Shown here: piece after piece, positions 6,651 to 12,580 of the stretch
Layout of the letters: each line of letters starts with the position of its first letter
Position numbering within the stretch: position 1 is the first letter of the stretch
Assembly: GCA_038231495.1 (NCBI GenBank)
Contig: JBBRLG010000081.1
Location: forward strand, 1 to 17,088
Direction of reading: 5' to 3'
Source: JBBRLG01 sp038231495
GTDB taxonomy: Bacteria > Planctomycetota > Planctomycetia > Gemmatales > Gemmataceae
Length of the DNA stretch: 17,088 bases
Position numbers and translations under genes: made by a program
Notes under the pieces: model-generated
What the model was told of the DNA's origin: nothing
What the model saw: only the letters and a program-made list of their open reading frames with translations
Databases searched by the model: none

Positions 6651-8276
6651 TCATCGCATTTTCCGATAGCGCCGAATCAGCGTGTTCGTCGAACTGTCGT
6701 GACCCAGCTTCGCCTCGTCCTTGCCTTCCAACTCGGGGATGATGCGATTGGCCAGCACCTTGCCCAACTCGACGCCCCATTGGTCGAAGGAGTTGATGTT
6801 CCAAATCGTGCCCTGGACGAAAACCTTGTGCTCGTACAGCGCCACCAGCTTCCCCAGCGCCTCCGGCGTCAGGCGGTCTAGCAGGATCGTGTTCGTCGGG
6901 CGGTTGCCCTCGAAGGTGCGGTGCGGCACCTGGTAGTCCGGGACGCCGTCCGCCTTGACCTCCGCTGTCGTCTTGCCGAATGCCAGCGCCTCGGTCTGGG
7001 CGAAGAAGTTCGCCATCAGCAAATCATGGTGCCTGCCCAGCGGATTGAGCGACTGCCAGAAGCCGATAAAGTCGCACGGGATCAGCTTCGTTCCCTGATG
7101 AATGAGCTGGTAATAGGCGTGCTGGCCGTTGGTGCCCGGCGTGCCCCACACCACCGGGCCGGTCTGGTAGTCCACCGCGGTGCCGTCGAGGGTCACATGC
7201 TTGCCGTTGCTCTCCATGTCGAGCTGTTGCAGGTAGGACGGGAAACGGCCCAGGTAGTGGTCGTAAGGCAGGACTGCCACCGTCTCGGCACCGAAGAAGT
7301 CGTCGTACCACAGGCCGATCAGTCCCAGCAACACCGGCAAATTGCGCTCGAACGGCACGGTGCGGAAGTGCTCGTCCATGGCATGGAAGCCGGCGAGCAT
7401 GGCGCGGAAATGCTCCGGACCGATGGCAACCATGAGCGATAAACCGATCGCCGAGTCGAAGGAATAGCGGCCGCCGACCCAGTCCCAGAACTCGAACATG
7501 TTGGCCGTGTCGATGCCGAACTTCGCGACCTCCTTGGCGTTCGTCGAGACGGCGACGAAGTGTTTGGCGACGGCCTTTTCATTGCCCAGGGTTTGCAAGC
7601 ACCAGGCACGGGCGGACAGGGCGTTGGTCAACGTTTCAATGGTCGTGAACGTCTTGGACGAAACGACGAACAGCGTCTCGGCCGGGTCGAGGTCGCGGGT
7701 GGCTTCGACGAAATCGGTGCCGTCGATGTTCGAGACGAACCGGCAAGTCAGGTTGCGGTCGCTGTAATGCCGCAGCGCCTCGTAAGCCATGACGGGGCCG
7801 AGGTCGGAGCCGCCGATGCCGATGTTGACGACGTTGCGGATGCGCTTGCCGGTGAAGCCCTTCCACGCGCCGCTGCGAACGCGGTCGGAGAAGTCGGCCA
7901 TCTTGTCGAGCACGGTATGGACCAGCGGCACCACGTCCGCGCCGTCCACGACGATCGACTGGCCTTTCGGGGCGCGGAGGGCGACATGCAGGACGGCGCG
8001 TTGTTCGGTGACGTTGATCTTGTCGCCGCGAAACAGGGCGTCGATGCGGTCGCGGAGGCCGGCTTCCTCGGCGAGCTTGAGGAGGAGGTGCAGCGTCTCC
8101 TCGGTGACGCGGTTCTTGGAGTAGTCGAGGTAGACGCCGAGTGCCTCCGTGGTCAGGCGTTCGCCGCGCTGAGGGTCGTCAGCGAAGAGCTTGCGGAGGT
8201 GCAGGTTCTTGACCTGTTGGTAGTGTCCCTCCAACGCCTTCCAGGCCGGTCGCTGACGCAACGGTGTCACGGTCAT
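6651..8276 (-). CDS. pgi: glucose-6-phosphate isomerase
   Basis: A 541-residue enzyme interconverting glucose 6-phosphate and fructose 6-phosphate in glycolysis and gluconeogenesis. Seen in order: NIGIGGSDLGP (about residue 150) in the sugar-phosphate site, SSKTFTT, the first signature VGGRYSFDSAIGLS, GTNGQHAYYQLIHQGT (about 380), the HH pair in GRHHDLLMANFFAQTEAL, and the second signature SFDQWGVELGK near residue 500 with its catalytic Lys. Odd point: the segment is WGTPGTNGQH, where the E. coli and animal enzymes have WGEPGTNGQH with the catalytic Glu; here that residue is Thr. The ATG at 8276 has GGAGAA about 7 nt upstream and gives a family-like N-terminus; the frame extends 53 codons further through a repeat. 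pgl follows after 58 bp. Confidence 0.97.
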   Translation of the reverse strand: MTVTPLRQRPAWKALEGHYQQVKNLHLRKLFADDPQRGERLTTEALGVYLDYSKNRVTEETLHLLLKLAEEAGLRDRIDALFRGDKINVTEQRAVLHVALRAPKGQSIVVDGADVVPLVHTVLDKMADFSDRVRSGAWKGFTGKRIRNVVNIGIGGSDLGPVMAYEALRHYSDRNLTCRFVSNIDGTDFVEATRDLDPAETLFVVSSKTFTTIETLTNALSARAWCLQTLGNEKAVAKHFVAVSTNAKEVAKFGIDTANMFEFWDWVGGRYSFDSAIGLSLMVAIGPEHFRAMLAGFHAMDEHFRTVPFERNLPVLLGLIGLWYDDFFGAETVAVLPYDHYLGRFPSYLQQLDMESNGKHVTLDGTAVDYQTGPVVWGTPGTNGQHAYYQLIHQGTKLIPCDFIGFWQSLNPLGRHHDLLMANFFAQTEALAFGKTTAEVKADGVPDYQVPHRTFEGNRPTNTILLDRLTPEALGKLVALYEHKVFVQGTIWNINSFDQWGVELGKVLANRIIPELEGKDEAKLGHDSSTNTLIRRYRKMR

Positions 8277-8295
8277 CGAGGTGTTCTCCGTTCGT

Positions 8296-8337
8296 GCCGC
8301 TTGCGGCTTTGCAATAAGGTGCAATGCCGCACGCGGC
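8296..8337. repeat. imperfect inverted repeat upstream of pgi
   Basis: Arms 8296-8313 and 8320-8337 match at 16 of 18 positions and enclose ATAAGG. The arms carry the GCCGCTTGCGGC core of the dispersed repeat family. The element begins 20 nt before the pgi start codon on the minus strand, so it probably lies in the pgi leader, where it could form a hairpin. The rest of the pgi upstream region to 8431 shows no clear promoter. Confidence 0.75.
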
Positions 8338-8431
8338 GGACGTCTGTTTCTCCCACGCTCGCCGCAGGGGAAGGAGTCCATCTTATGATACGGAGGGTAT
8401 TCGGAAGCAAACGGTGAAAGGGTCGTGCCGC

Positions 8432-9601
8432 TCACTCCTTCTTCGCCGGGCCGACCACCAGCGTCACCGGCTTGTCGTGGTAGAGGAGCTTCGACTTCAA
8501 CTCAAAACCTTTGTCCAGGGCGCGGTACTCGAACGGCCCTTTGCCGAACGGATCCTTGAAGTCCTTGACCTTGTCCGGCCCGCCCTGGGCCACGGCAATC
8601 GCGGCCTTGAGGAGCTGCATCTGCGCCTGATTCCGACGCTCGCCGGCAAGGAGCCGCGACACGTCCGGCAGGCAGGCGGCGGCCAGCGGGTTGGCGGCTT
8701 TCGCTTTCTTCAGGAACTCCGGATACTGGGCGTCAAACTCCGCCGGCGGCAGTGCCGCTAACTTCGCCTGCTGGCCGTAGACCGGGTCCAGGTCTTCCAG
8801 CAACTTGACGGCTTTCTCCAATGAGGGGATGGCCTTAATAACGTCCGGCGCGTCCCCACCGCCCTCCACGCCGAAAACCATCTTCAGCGCGTCGCGCCAC
8901 GAGCCGGACTTCTGCTTTTCGGCCTCTTGCAACAGCTTGACAATCGAGCCGAGCATGAATTTGCTCTCACTCTGGAGCTTTTGCTGGATCAATTCTCCCG
9001 CGGGCAAGTTATCGAGTTTGGCCGACAAGGCTTTGAACGAGGCGGCGTCGAGCCGCGGCAGGTAGGGTGCCAGAGTCTCAATGGCGATCGTCTCGATTGC
9101 GGCACGCACCAGGGTGGAAATGAGGGAAGGGTCGGGGTCCAGGTGCCGGGCCATTATTAGTACGTCGGTCACGTCTTCCACGCCTTCCTTGAAGCGGCCG
9201 TGCTCGAACTCGTACCGCGCGTGCAGGGCCGCCAGCCGTGCCAGGGTCCGCGTCTTGGCGAGGTGCGGCAGCAGCAGATTGACGCCGTCCTCAAAATCCA
9301 GGGACCAGTCGCAGCGCGGCAGCGCGGCCCCGCGGTGCAAGTACAGCCGGCTCTTTTCGGACGAGTCGATCAGCTTCACCGCCGCGGCGTCGAGGGGGAT
9401 TTTGTTCCAATCCTCGATCATCTTTTCCTGGTCTTTGTCCAGGTGCGGCAACACGGCGAAGGCTTGCCAGTATTTCAGCGCGGCGTTGGCGGCGAGGTCC
9501 GGTTTGGCGTCCGGCTTCACGTCCAGGGTTTGCACCGCCGCGGGCGCTGGCGGGATCAGAGCCAGGGATAGGAAGAGTAGCGAGAAGTACCACGGTCGCA
9601 T
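8432..9601 (-). CDS. secreted protein of unknown function, third gene of the sigma operon
   Basis: A 389-residue protein that I do not recognise. It starts with a clear Sec signal peptide (MRPWYFSLLFLSLALIPPAPAA, cleavage likely after about residue 22), with no further membrane segment, so it is probably exported. The mature part is mostly helical and charged: AALKYWQAFAVLP near the N-terminus, repeated helices around LLPHLAKTRTLARLAALHARYEFEHGRFKEG, and a Lys-rich C-terminus. Its ATG at 9601 shares one base with the TGA of the preceding membrane-protein gene, so translation is coupled and it belongs to the ECF sigma operon. By position it may be a target or cell-envelope effector of that sigma factor; this is inference. 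The family seems restricted to planctomycetes as far as I can recall. Confidence 0.78.
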   Translation of the reverse strand: MRPWYFSLLFLSLALIPPAPAAVQTLDVKPDAKPDLAANAALKYWQAFAVLPHLDKDQEKMIEDWNKIPLDAAAVKLIDSSEKSRLYLHRGAALPRCDWSLDFEDGVNLLLPHLAKTRTLARLAALHARYEFEHGRFKEGVEDVTDVLIMARHLDPDPSLISTLVRAAIETIAIETLAPYLPRLDAASFKALSAKLDNLPAGELIQQKLQSESKFMLGSIVKLLQEAEKQKSGSWRDALKMVFGVEGGGDAPDVIKAIPSLEKAVKLLEDLDPVYGQQAKLAALPPAEFDAQYPEFLKKAKAANPLAAACLPDVSRLLAGERRNQAQMQLLKAAIAVAQGGPDKVKDFKDPFGKGPFEYRALDKGFELKSKLLYHDKPVTLVVGPAKKE

Positions 9602-10029
9602 CAGTCGTCTCCTAGTAAGGTGTGCAAGGCGGCATCGGAGCGGGTGAAGGCGTTGATTCCGGCAAGGGGAGGGTCGAGTTCCGGGCCGCTCACCGCCTGC
9701 CGGTCGAGCAAGGCGTCAAAGTCTTCGGGCGAGCGGGCCAGCGCCAGCCGGTACGCCTGGAGGGTGGGCGCCTCGACCGCGGCCGTTGGGGCGGGCGGCG
9801 GCTGGACGATTGTTTGGTGCGGTTGACCGTGCCGCCAGCCCAACCAGAGCAAGACCGCCGCGGCGCAAGCGGCCAGGCCGCCGACAAGCGCAATTACCCA
9901 CGGCCGCCGGGTTTTTGCGGGCGCGGAACCGCCCAGGCGCTCGGCGACGCGCCGACGTAAGTCGGGTGATACCTCGTGCGGTCGGAGGGCTGACAGTTCG
10001 GCTTCGAGCGGGTCGTGGGCCTCACTCAT
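9601..10029 (-). CDS. single-pass membrane protein, probable anti-sigma regulator
   Basis: A 142-residue protein encoded directly after an ECF sigma gene, with an ATGA overlap. The N-terminal 43 residues are cytoplasmic and charged (DPLEAELSALRPHEVSPDLRRRVAERL), a pattern seen in planctomycete anti-sigma-like proteins. One membrane helix follows at about 44-65 (WVIALVGGLAACAAAVLLWLGW), then a Pro/Ala-rich linker and a short extracytoplasmic part. No HxxxCxxC zinc anti-sigma motif is present, unlike the protein at 16169-16918, so the anti-sigma role rests on position and topology only. The C-terminal YRLALARSPEDFDALLDRQA stretch could be a small sensor or interaction helix. Its stop overlaps the next start by one base. 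Confidence 0.75.
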   Translation of the reverse strand: MSEAHDPLEAELSALRPHEVSPDLRRRVAERLGGSAPAKTRRPWVIALVGGLAACAAAVLLWLGWRHGQPHQTIVQPPPAPTAAVEAPTLQAYRLALARSPEDFDALLDRQAVSGPELDPPLAGINAFTRSDAALHTLLGDD

Positions 10030-10523
10030 GGGATCGGCTCCTCCGCCAGCTGCTCGCGCAGCCGGGCCAGGGCGTAACGGTAGCGCGACGCGGCGGTATT
10101 GGCCGAGACCTGCAGTGCCGCGGCGATCTGCGGGAAGGTCAGGCCGCCCCAGATTTTCATGACCAGCACTTCACGCTGATTTTCAGGCAGACAGCGTAAG
10201 GCAACGTCGATGGCGGCCCGGCGTTCGTCTTGCTCCAGCGAACCGGCGAGGAGCGTCTCGGCTTCCGGACGGGCCGCGGCCGCTTCGCGCCGGGTCTGCC
10301 GTTTGCGGCCGCGTTGCCAGTCCAGGGCACAATGCTTCACGCAGGCGTAGAGGTACGCGGTGGGGTCCGCGGCCCGCTGCCGGGACCGCCAGAAGCGGAC
10401 GAACGCTTCCTGCACGATGTCCTCGGCGGCGGCCCGGTCGAGGGTCCATTGCCGGGCGAACAGGACCAAGGCGGCCCCGTGCCGGTCGAGCCAAACCGCC
10501 CAATCATCGCGAGCGCCCGCCAT
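10026..10523 (-). CDS. ECF-family RNA polymerase sigma factor
   Basis: A 165-residue sigma-70 factor of the extracytoplasmic function group, which directs RNA polymerase to specific promoters. Region 2 is seen in DRAAAEDIVQEAFVRFWRSR followed by YLYACVKHCALDWQR. Region 4, the -35-binding helix-turn-helix, is LPENQREVLVMKIWGGLTF then QIAAALQVSANTAASRYRYALARLREQL. Between them lies a linker rich in Ala, Arg and Glu. I chose the ATG at 10523, which has AGGGG about 6 nt upstream; a TTG at 10565 in the same frame would add 14 residues. The gene heads a three-gene operon with 4-nt and 1-nt overlaps: sigma, membrane protein, secreted protein. The target regulon is unknown; autoregulation is usual for such operons, but no promoter motif could be recognised. 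Confidence 0.9.
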   Translation of the reverse strand: MAGARDDWAVWLDRHGAALVLFARQWTLDRAAAEDIVQEAFVRFWRSRQRAADPTAYLYACVKHCALDWQRGRKRQTRREAAAARPEAETLLAGSLEQDERRAAIDVALRCLPENQREVLVMKIWGGLTFPQIAAALQVSANTAASRYRYALARLREQLAEEPIP

Positions 10524-10612
10524 GCACTGCCCCTGGCTTTCGGGAATCGTTGTCTCACTAATCAAGACGCCGACGGGGGACCAATCTGTTTAGAAGCGGT
10601 TTCAAAATCCGA

Positions 10613-10691
10613 GGCGAGCGGGGGGCGAAAGCCCCCCGTGGGAGTCTCCGTAGGTTGGTCTCACACCGGAGACTTTCGTCTCCCGCTCGCC
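10613..10691. repeat. branched palindromic element with GAAA tetraloop hairpin
   Basis: An outer stem pairs 10613-10622 (GGCGAGCGGG) with 10682-10691. Inside it are two hairpins: 10619-10638, an 8-bp stem closing a GAAA loop, which competes with the end of the outer stem, and 10644-10650 with 10667-10673 (GTCTCCG/CGGAGAC). The 3' part recurs at 12457-12496, and a GGCGAGCC start appears at 16952. It looks like a dispersed REP-like element that would fold as a small cloverleaf in RNA or single-stranded DNA. Confidence 0.65.
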
Positions 10692-10776
10692 TTTTCCGCC
10701 TCCCGGTCCTCGACCGCATCGGTTATGCTAGGGGAAGCGATCCACCAACCGCCACCACGTCCGGCGTAACCTCATG
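10654..10776 (+). repeat. 123-bp direct repeat, copy 1
   Basis: It matches 12457-12580 with only about four differences (three substitutions and one single-base indel). Both copies end at the ATG that in copy 2 is the kinase start codon. In copy 1 the ATG at 10774 leads only to a 45-codon frame with no protein-like character. The copies bracket about 1.7 kb of repeat-rich DNA with one small gene. Both contain TATGCT (10724-10729 here), a possible -10 box without a clear -35. Confidence 0.92.
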
Positions 10777-10875
10777 CTTGACAGGCACCGGGCAGGCTGT
10801 TCACAATTAGAGGTGCGCGATGTCTATCGGCAGGGCGTAAGTGCGTCCGGCGTCGGTAGCGGGACGAAAGGAGTC

Positions 10876-10998
10876 GGCGCCGGCCATAATAAGACAGGCG
10901 CGCGGAAATAAAGCAACCGGCGCGAGCCATAATGACAACGGCGCGCCGGAATAAAGCAATCGGCGCGAGCCATAATGACAACGGCGCCGATTCATTTA
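10876..10998 (+). repeat. 43-bp tandem repeat, about 2.8 copies
   Basis: Units 10876-10918, 10919-10961 and a partial unit from 10962. The consensus contains GGCGCGAGCCATAATGACAA followed by CGGCGCGCCGGAATAAAGCA. Units 2 and 3 are identical over their first 27 bases, while unit 1 has diverged. The length is not a multiple of three, so it is not a coding repeat. AATCGGCGC at 10959-10967 pairs with GCGCCGATT at 10984-10992. The array ends just before the proposed cassette boundary. Confidence 0.88.
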
Positions 10999-11006
10999 CT
11001 CAGTAG

Positions 11007-11686
11007 TTCGGCGAACAGAAGCACACACGGTAATTGCGGCAACAGCTCTGCTCTCTACTGCTCGTAATCTCGAGGACCGCAGACATGGCAACACGAACGG
11101 TCAACATCCGGTGGGCGGCGCTTCCTGGAGCTGTGTTGCTGGCCGCACTATTCGCTGGTTGTGGCCCTGGTCCGAAACGTAGCCAGTTCTACGATCGCGT
11201 CCGCCTCGAGCCGATGCTGGCACACTGCGAGAAGCACTTCAAAGCCATCGAAGACAAGGGAACCGGAGGGGAGGTCAAGGGACCGCAGAAATTAACGAAC
11301 GTCCTGTGGGTCGCCGGCAGTCTCGCACCGGACGAGATCGACCCCCTGTTGGAGGATTGTAAGTCTTTTCTCCTGAAGACGGCGCGAGAAAACGGGGCGA
11401 CCATGTCTGAGGAGGAGCTACCGGAACCGCTGCGGAAGCCAGGGTGCAAGGGGTTCGTGTTTTCGTACACCGTCGGAAAGGAGCGTCGCGGTACCATCCA
11501 GATAACCGCAACTTCGACGGAACAGCAAAAGCTAACTTTGAAATGCTCTATGGAAGAGGACGAATTTCGGTGAACGCTAACAGGGTCCGGATGCCGAACA
11601 AAGTGCTGCAGCGGACCGGCCACGCGAAAGACGTCTTTACAGAGTTCAGCGTCAGTCCCGCGTGAGCCGGCCGCTGAGCTATGGCG
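11007..11686 (+). mobile_element. candidate integron-type gene cassette (680 bp)
   Basis: The segment begins after the G of a GTTCGGC at 11006-11012 and ends at the G of a second GTTCGGC at 11686-11692, which forms the right end of an attC-like hairpin. It contains one gene (11085-11573) in the usual cassette orientation, whose stop lies 20 nt before the hairpin. Recombination between G and TT of such sites is the known integron mechanism, and a free circular cassette of this size is typical. No integrase gene or second attC site is seen in the window, so this would be a lone cassette inserted at a secondary site, or a relic. The boundaries are inferred from the two core sites. Confidence 0.55.
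11085..11573 (+). CDS. putative lipoprotein of unknown function
   Basis: A 162-residue protein that I do not recognise. The N-terminus has basic residues, a hydrophobic helix and LFAGC ending at Cys26, a lipobox with Phe at -3, so lipidation and anchoring in an outer layer are likely. The mature part is rich in charged residues, with alternating helix and strand character: a helix around residues 43-57 (PMLAHCEKHFKAIED), LTNVLWVAG, and a C-terminal strand pair KGFVFSYTVGKERRGTIQITATST. The size and layout resemble small secreted proteins, but no family is assigned. The ATG at 11085 is supported by GAGGA at 11072-11076, 8 nt upstream; a longer frame from 11034 lacks such a site. Codon third positions look less GC-biased than in the neighbouring genes, which fits acquisition as a cassette. 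Confidence 0.72.
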   Translation: MATRTVNIRWAALPGAVLLAALFAGCGPGPKRSQFYDRVRLEPMLAHCEKHFKAIEDKGTGGEVKGPQKLTNVLWVAGSLAPDEIDPLLEDCKSFLLKTARENGATMSEEELPEPLRKPGCKGFVFSYTVGKERRGTIQITATSTEQQKLTLKCSMEEDEFR

Positions 11687-11692
11687 TTCGGC
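11593..11692 (+). mobile_element. attC-like integron recombination site
   Basis: GCCGAAC (11593-11599) pairs perfectly with GTTCGGC (11686-11692), as R'' and R' boxes would; each departs from the RYYYAAC/GTTRRRY consensus at one base. Inside is an unpaired spacer (11600-11604 against 11680-11685), then a 14-bp stem between 11605-11620 and 11666-11679 in which G11608 and A11615 are unpaired, both on the left arm and 6 bp apart. This matches attC architecture: R box, unpaired central spacer, L box with extrahelical bases, variable terminal loop (11621-11665). Read in one frame it gives PNKVLQRTGHA, a peptide I recall seeing repeatedly in planctomycete predicted proteins. Confidence 0.68.
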
Positions 11693-11693
11693 G

Positions 11694-11739
11694 GAAATGA
11701 AAAAGGGGGAAATGAAAAAGGGGACGCAGCTTTTTTTCA
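11694..11739 (+). repeat. 15-bp tandem duplication within a RAYT/REP-like motif
   Basis: GAAATGAAAAAGGGG occurs twice in tandem (11694-11708 and 11709-11723), followed by GACGCAGCTTTTTTTCA. TGAAAAA at 11713-11719 and TTTTTCA at 11733-11739 are complementary. The phrase AAAAGGGGAC...TTTTTC resembles the REP-like sequences associated with IS200-type REP-associated transposases; I cannot confirm this here, and no transposase gene is in the window. Confidence 0.5.
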
Positions 11740-11837
11740 CGACGGTTCCTTCTTCGGCCGGCCCCTGGTGCCCAAGGTGTACTCCAAGCAAAGCCTTTTC
11801 GCCGTCTGCAGCCGACACCAAGCCGATCCGTAGGGAC

Positions 11838-12061
11838 TAGATGTCCATTTCGTAAGTTCGCTGCCACTGGAGAGGGCGAACTGTCGTAGCCGCAAGCGGC
11901 TCGCTTGCTGGCTGAACCCGCTGTCGTAGCCGCAAGCGGCTTGCGGGCTGAACCCGCTGTCGTAGCCGCCAGTGGCTTGCGGGCTGAACCCGCGCAGAAG
12001 CCAGCAAGCGAGCCGCTTGCGGCTACGGCCGACTGGCGGTCAACTTACGAAATGGACACTA
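11838..12061. mobile_element. MITE-like element with CTAG/TA ends (224 bp)
   Basis: The terminal inverted repeats are GATGTCCATTTCGTAAGTT at 11840-11858 and the reverse complement of GTGTCCATTTCGTAAGTT at 12042-12059, identical apart from one extra A. Each end abuts CTAG (11837-11840 and 12059-12062), giving a TA duplication on both sides. IS630 is known to insert at CTAG and duplicate TA, so an IS630/Tc1-like family is the best guess for the mobilising transposase. A second inverted pair of 29 bp, perfect, lies at 11885-11913 and 11999-12027. There is no transposase gene inside, and the interior is repeats only. Confidence 0.75.
11881..11992 (+). repeat. three tandem copies of a 36-40-bp AGCCGCAAGCGGC unit
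   Basis: The units are 11881-11920, 11921-11956 and 11957-11992. Each starts CTGTCGTAGCCGC and ends GGCTGAACCCG; the third has two changes in its core. An inverted partial copy follows at 11999-12027. The array lies wholly inside the MITE-like element. Units abut without spacers, so it is not a CRISPR. Confidence 0.88.
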
Positions 12062-12128
12062 GCGCGCGACACACTGACACCAAGAAAAAGAACTGCGTCC
12101 TGCTCTGTAGAAAACCTCCCGGCCCGTC

Positions 12129-12433
12129 CTGGTTCTCACGCTCCGCCTGGAAACCGCCTTGGGACGCTCCGCGTGCCGAACCCGCTGACCCAAGCCAAAC
12201 ACAAAGCAATGCGGGACGCGGAGCGTCCAAAGGTCGTTCCCACGCGGAGAGCGTGTGAATAAATTGGCAACGCCTTTTTAGAGTGCGGCGCTGTGCCGCC
12301 GCTTTCTTTGGTTTGGTACCGCCCGCCCAGAAAAGAAAGCGGCGGCAAAGCGCCGCACTCCAAAAAGGGCCTTCCCCTCGTTCGCGAACCAACCTGGGAA
12401 CAATGCTTCACAACCTCGGAGCGTGGGAACCAG
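12129..12433. repeat. nested palindrome block
   Basis: The outer arms CTGGTTCTCACGCTCCG (12129-12145) and 12417-12433 match at 16 of 17 positions in inverted orientation. Inside are a perfect 12-bp pair (12162-12173 with 12217-12228, GGACGCTCCGCG) and the long hairpin at 12273-12368. Frames crossing the block give only repeat-derived peptides, so I regard it as non-coding. Confidence 0.7.
12273..12368. repeat. long inverted repeat with 37-bp arms
   Basis: Arms 12273-12309 and 12332-12368 match at 35 of 37 positions around a 22-nt loop. Each arm ends in A/T runs outside (CCTTTTT/AAAAAGG) and carries a GTGCGGCGC core and GCCGCCGCTTTCTTT inside. It resembles a dispersed palindromic element rather than a terminator, since no gene ends just upstream. 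Confidence 0.88.
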
Positions 12434-12456
12434 GTAGGATGGGAACCAGGTAGGAT
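12425..12456 (+). repeat. 16-bp tandem duplication
   Basis: GGGAACCAGGTAGGAT occurs twice in tandem at 12425-12440 and 12441-12456, exactly at the left edge of the 124-bp direct repeat copy 2. It marks the junction between the palindrome block and the kinase upstream region. Confidence 0.9.
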
Positions 12457-12580
12457 GTTGGTCTCACACCGGAGACTTTCGTCCCCCGGCTCGCCTTTTC
12501 CGCCTCCCGGTCCCCGACCGCATCGGTTATGCTAGGAGAAGCGATCCACCAACCGCCACCACGTCCGGCGTAACCTCATG
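12457..12580 (+). repeat. 124-bp direct repeat, copy 2, kinase upstream region
   Basis: About 97% identical to 10654-10776. It holds the right half of the branched palindromic element, TATGCT at 12528-12533 as a weak -10 candidate, and the kinase leader to its ATG. No strong ribosome site is seen before that ATG. The left half of the branched element is missing here, so copy 1 preserves the longer left flank. Confidence 0.92.

Noticed and set aside
5852..6742. 296-codon plus-strand frame opposite pgl
   Set aside because: Antisense to pgl; no motif or ribosome site.
7560..8417. 285-codon open frame on the plus strand opposite pgi
   Set aside because: It is antisense to an unambiguous pgi and has no protein-like motifs; long shadow frames are expected at this GC content.
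10774..10911. 45-codon frame starting at the ATG of direct-repeat copy 1
   Set aside because: The ATG is duplicated from the kinase start, and the peptide after it is low-complexity and runs into the 43-bp tandem repeat.
11189..11821. 210-codon minus-strand frame across the lipoprotein gene and attC-like site
   Set aside because: Antisense to the supported gene and crosses the palindrome; the composition is not protein-like.
11881..11992. Possible CRISPR array
   Set aside because: The units are 36-40 bp but abut each other with no unique spacers, and no cas genes are present.
11905..12258. 117-codon frame with repeated AEPAVVAASGLR
   Set aside because: The repeats are a translation of the AGCCGCAAGCGGC units in the MITE-like element; it has no ribosome site.
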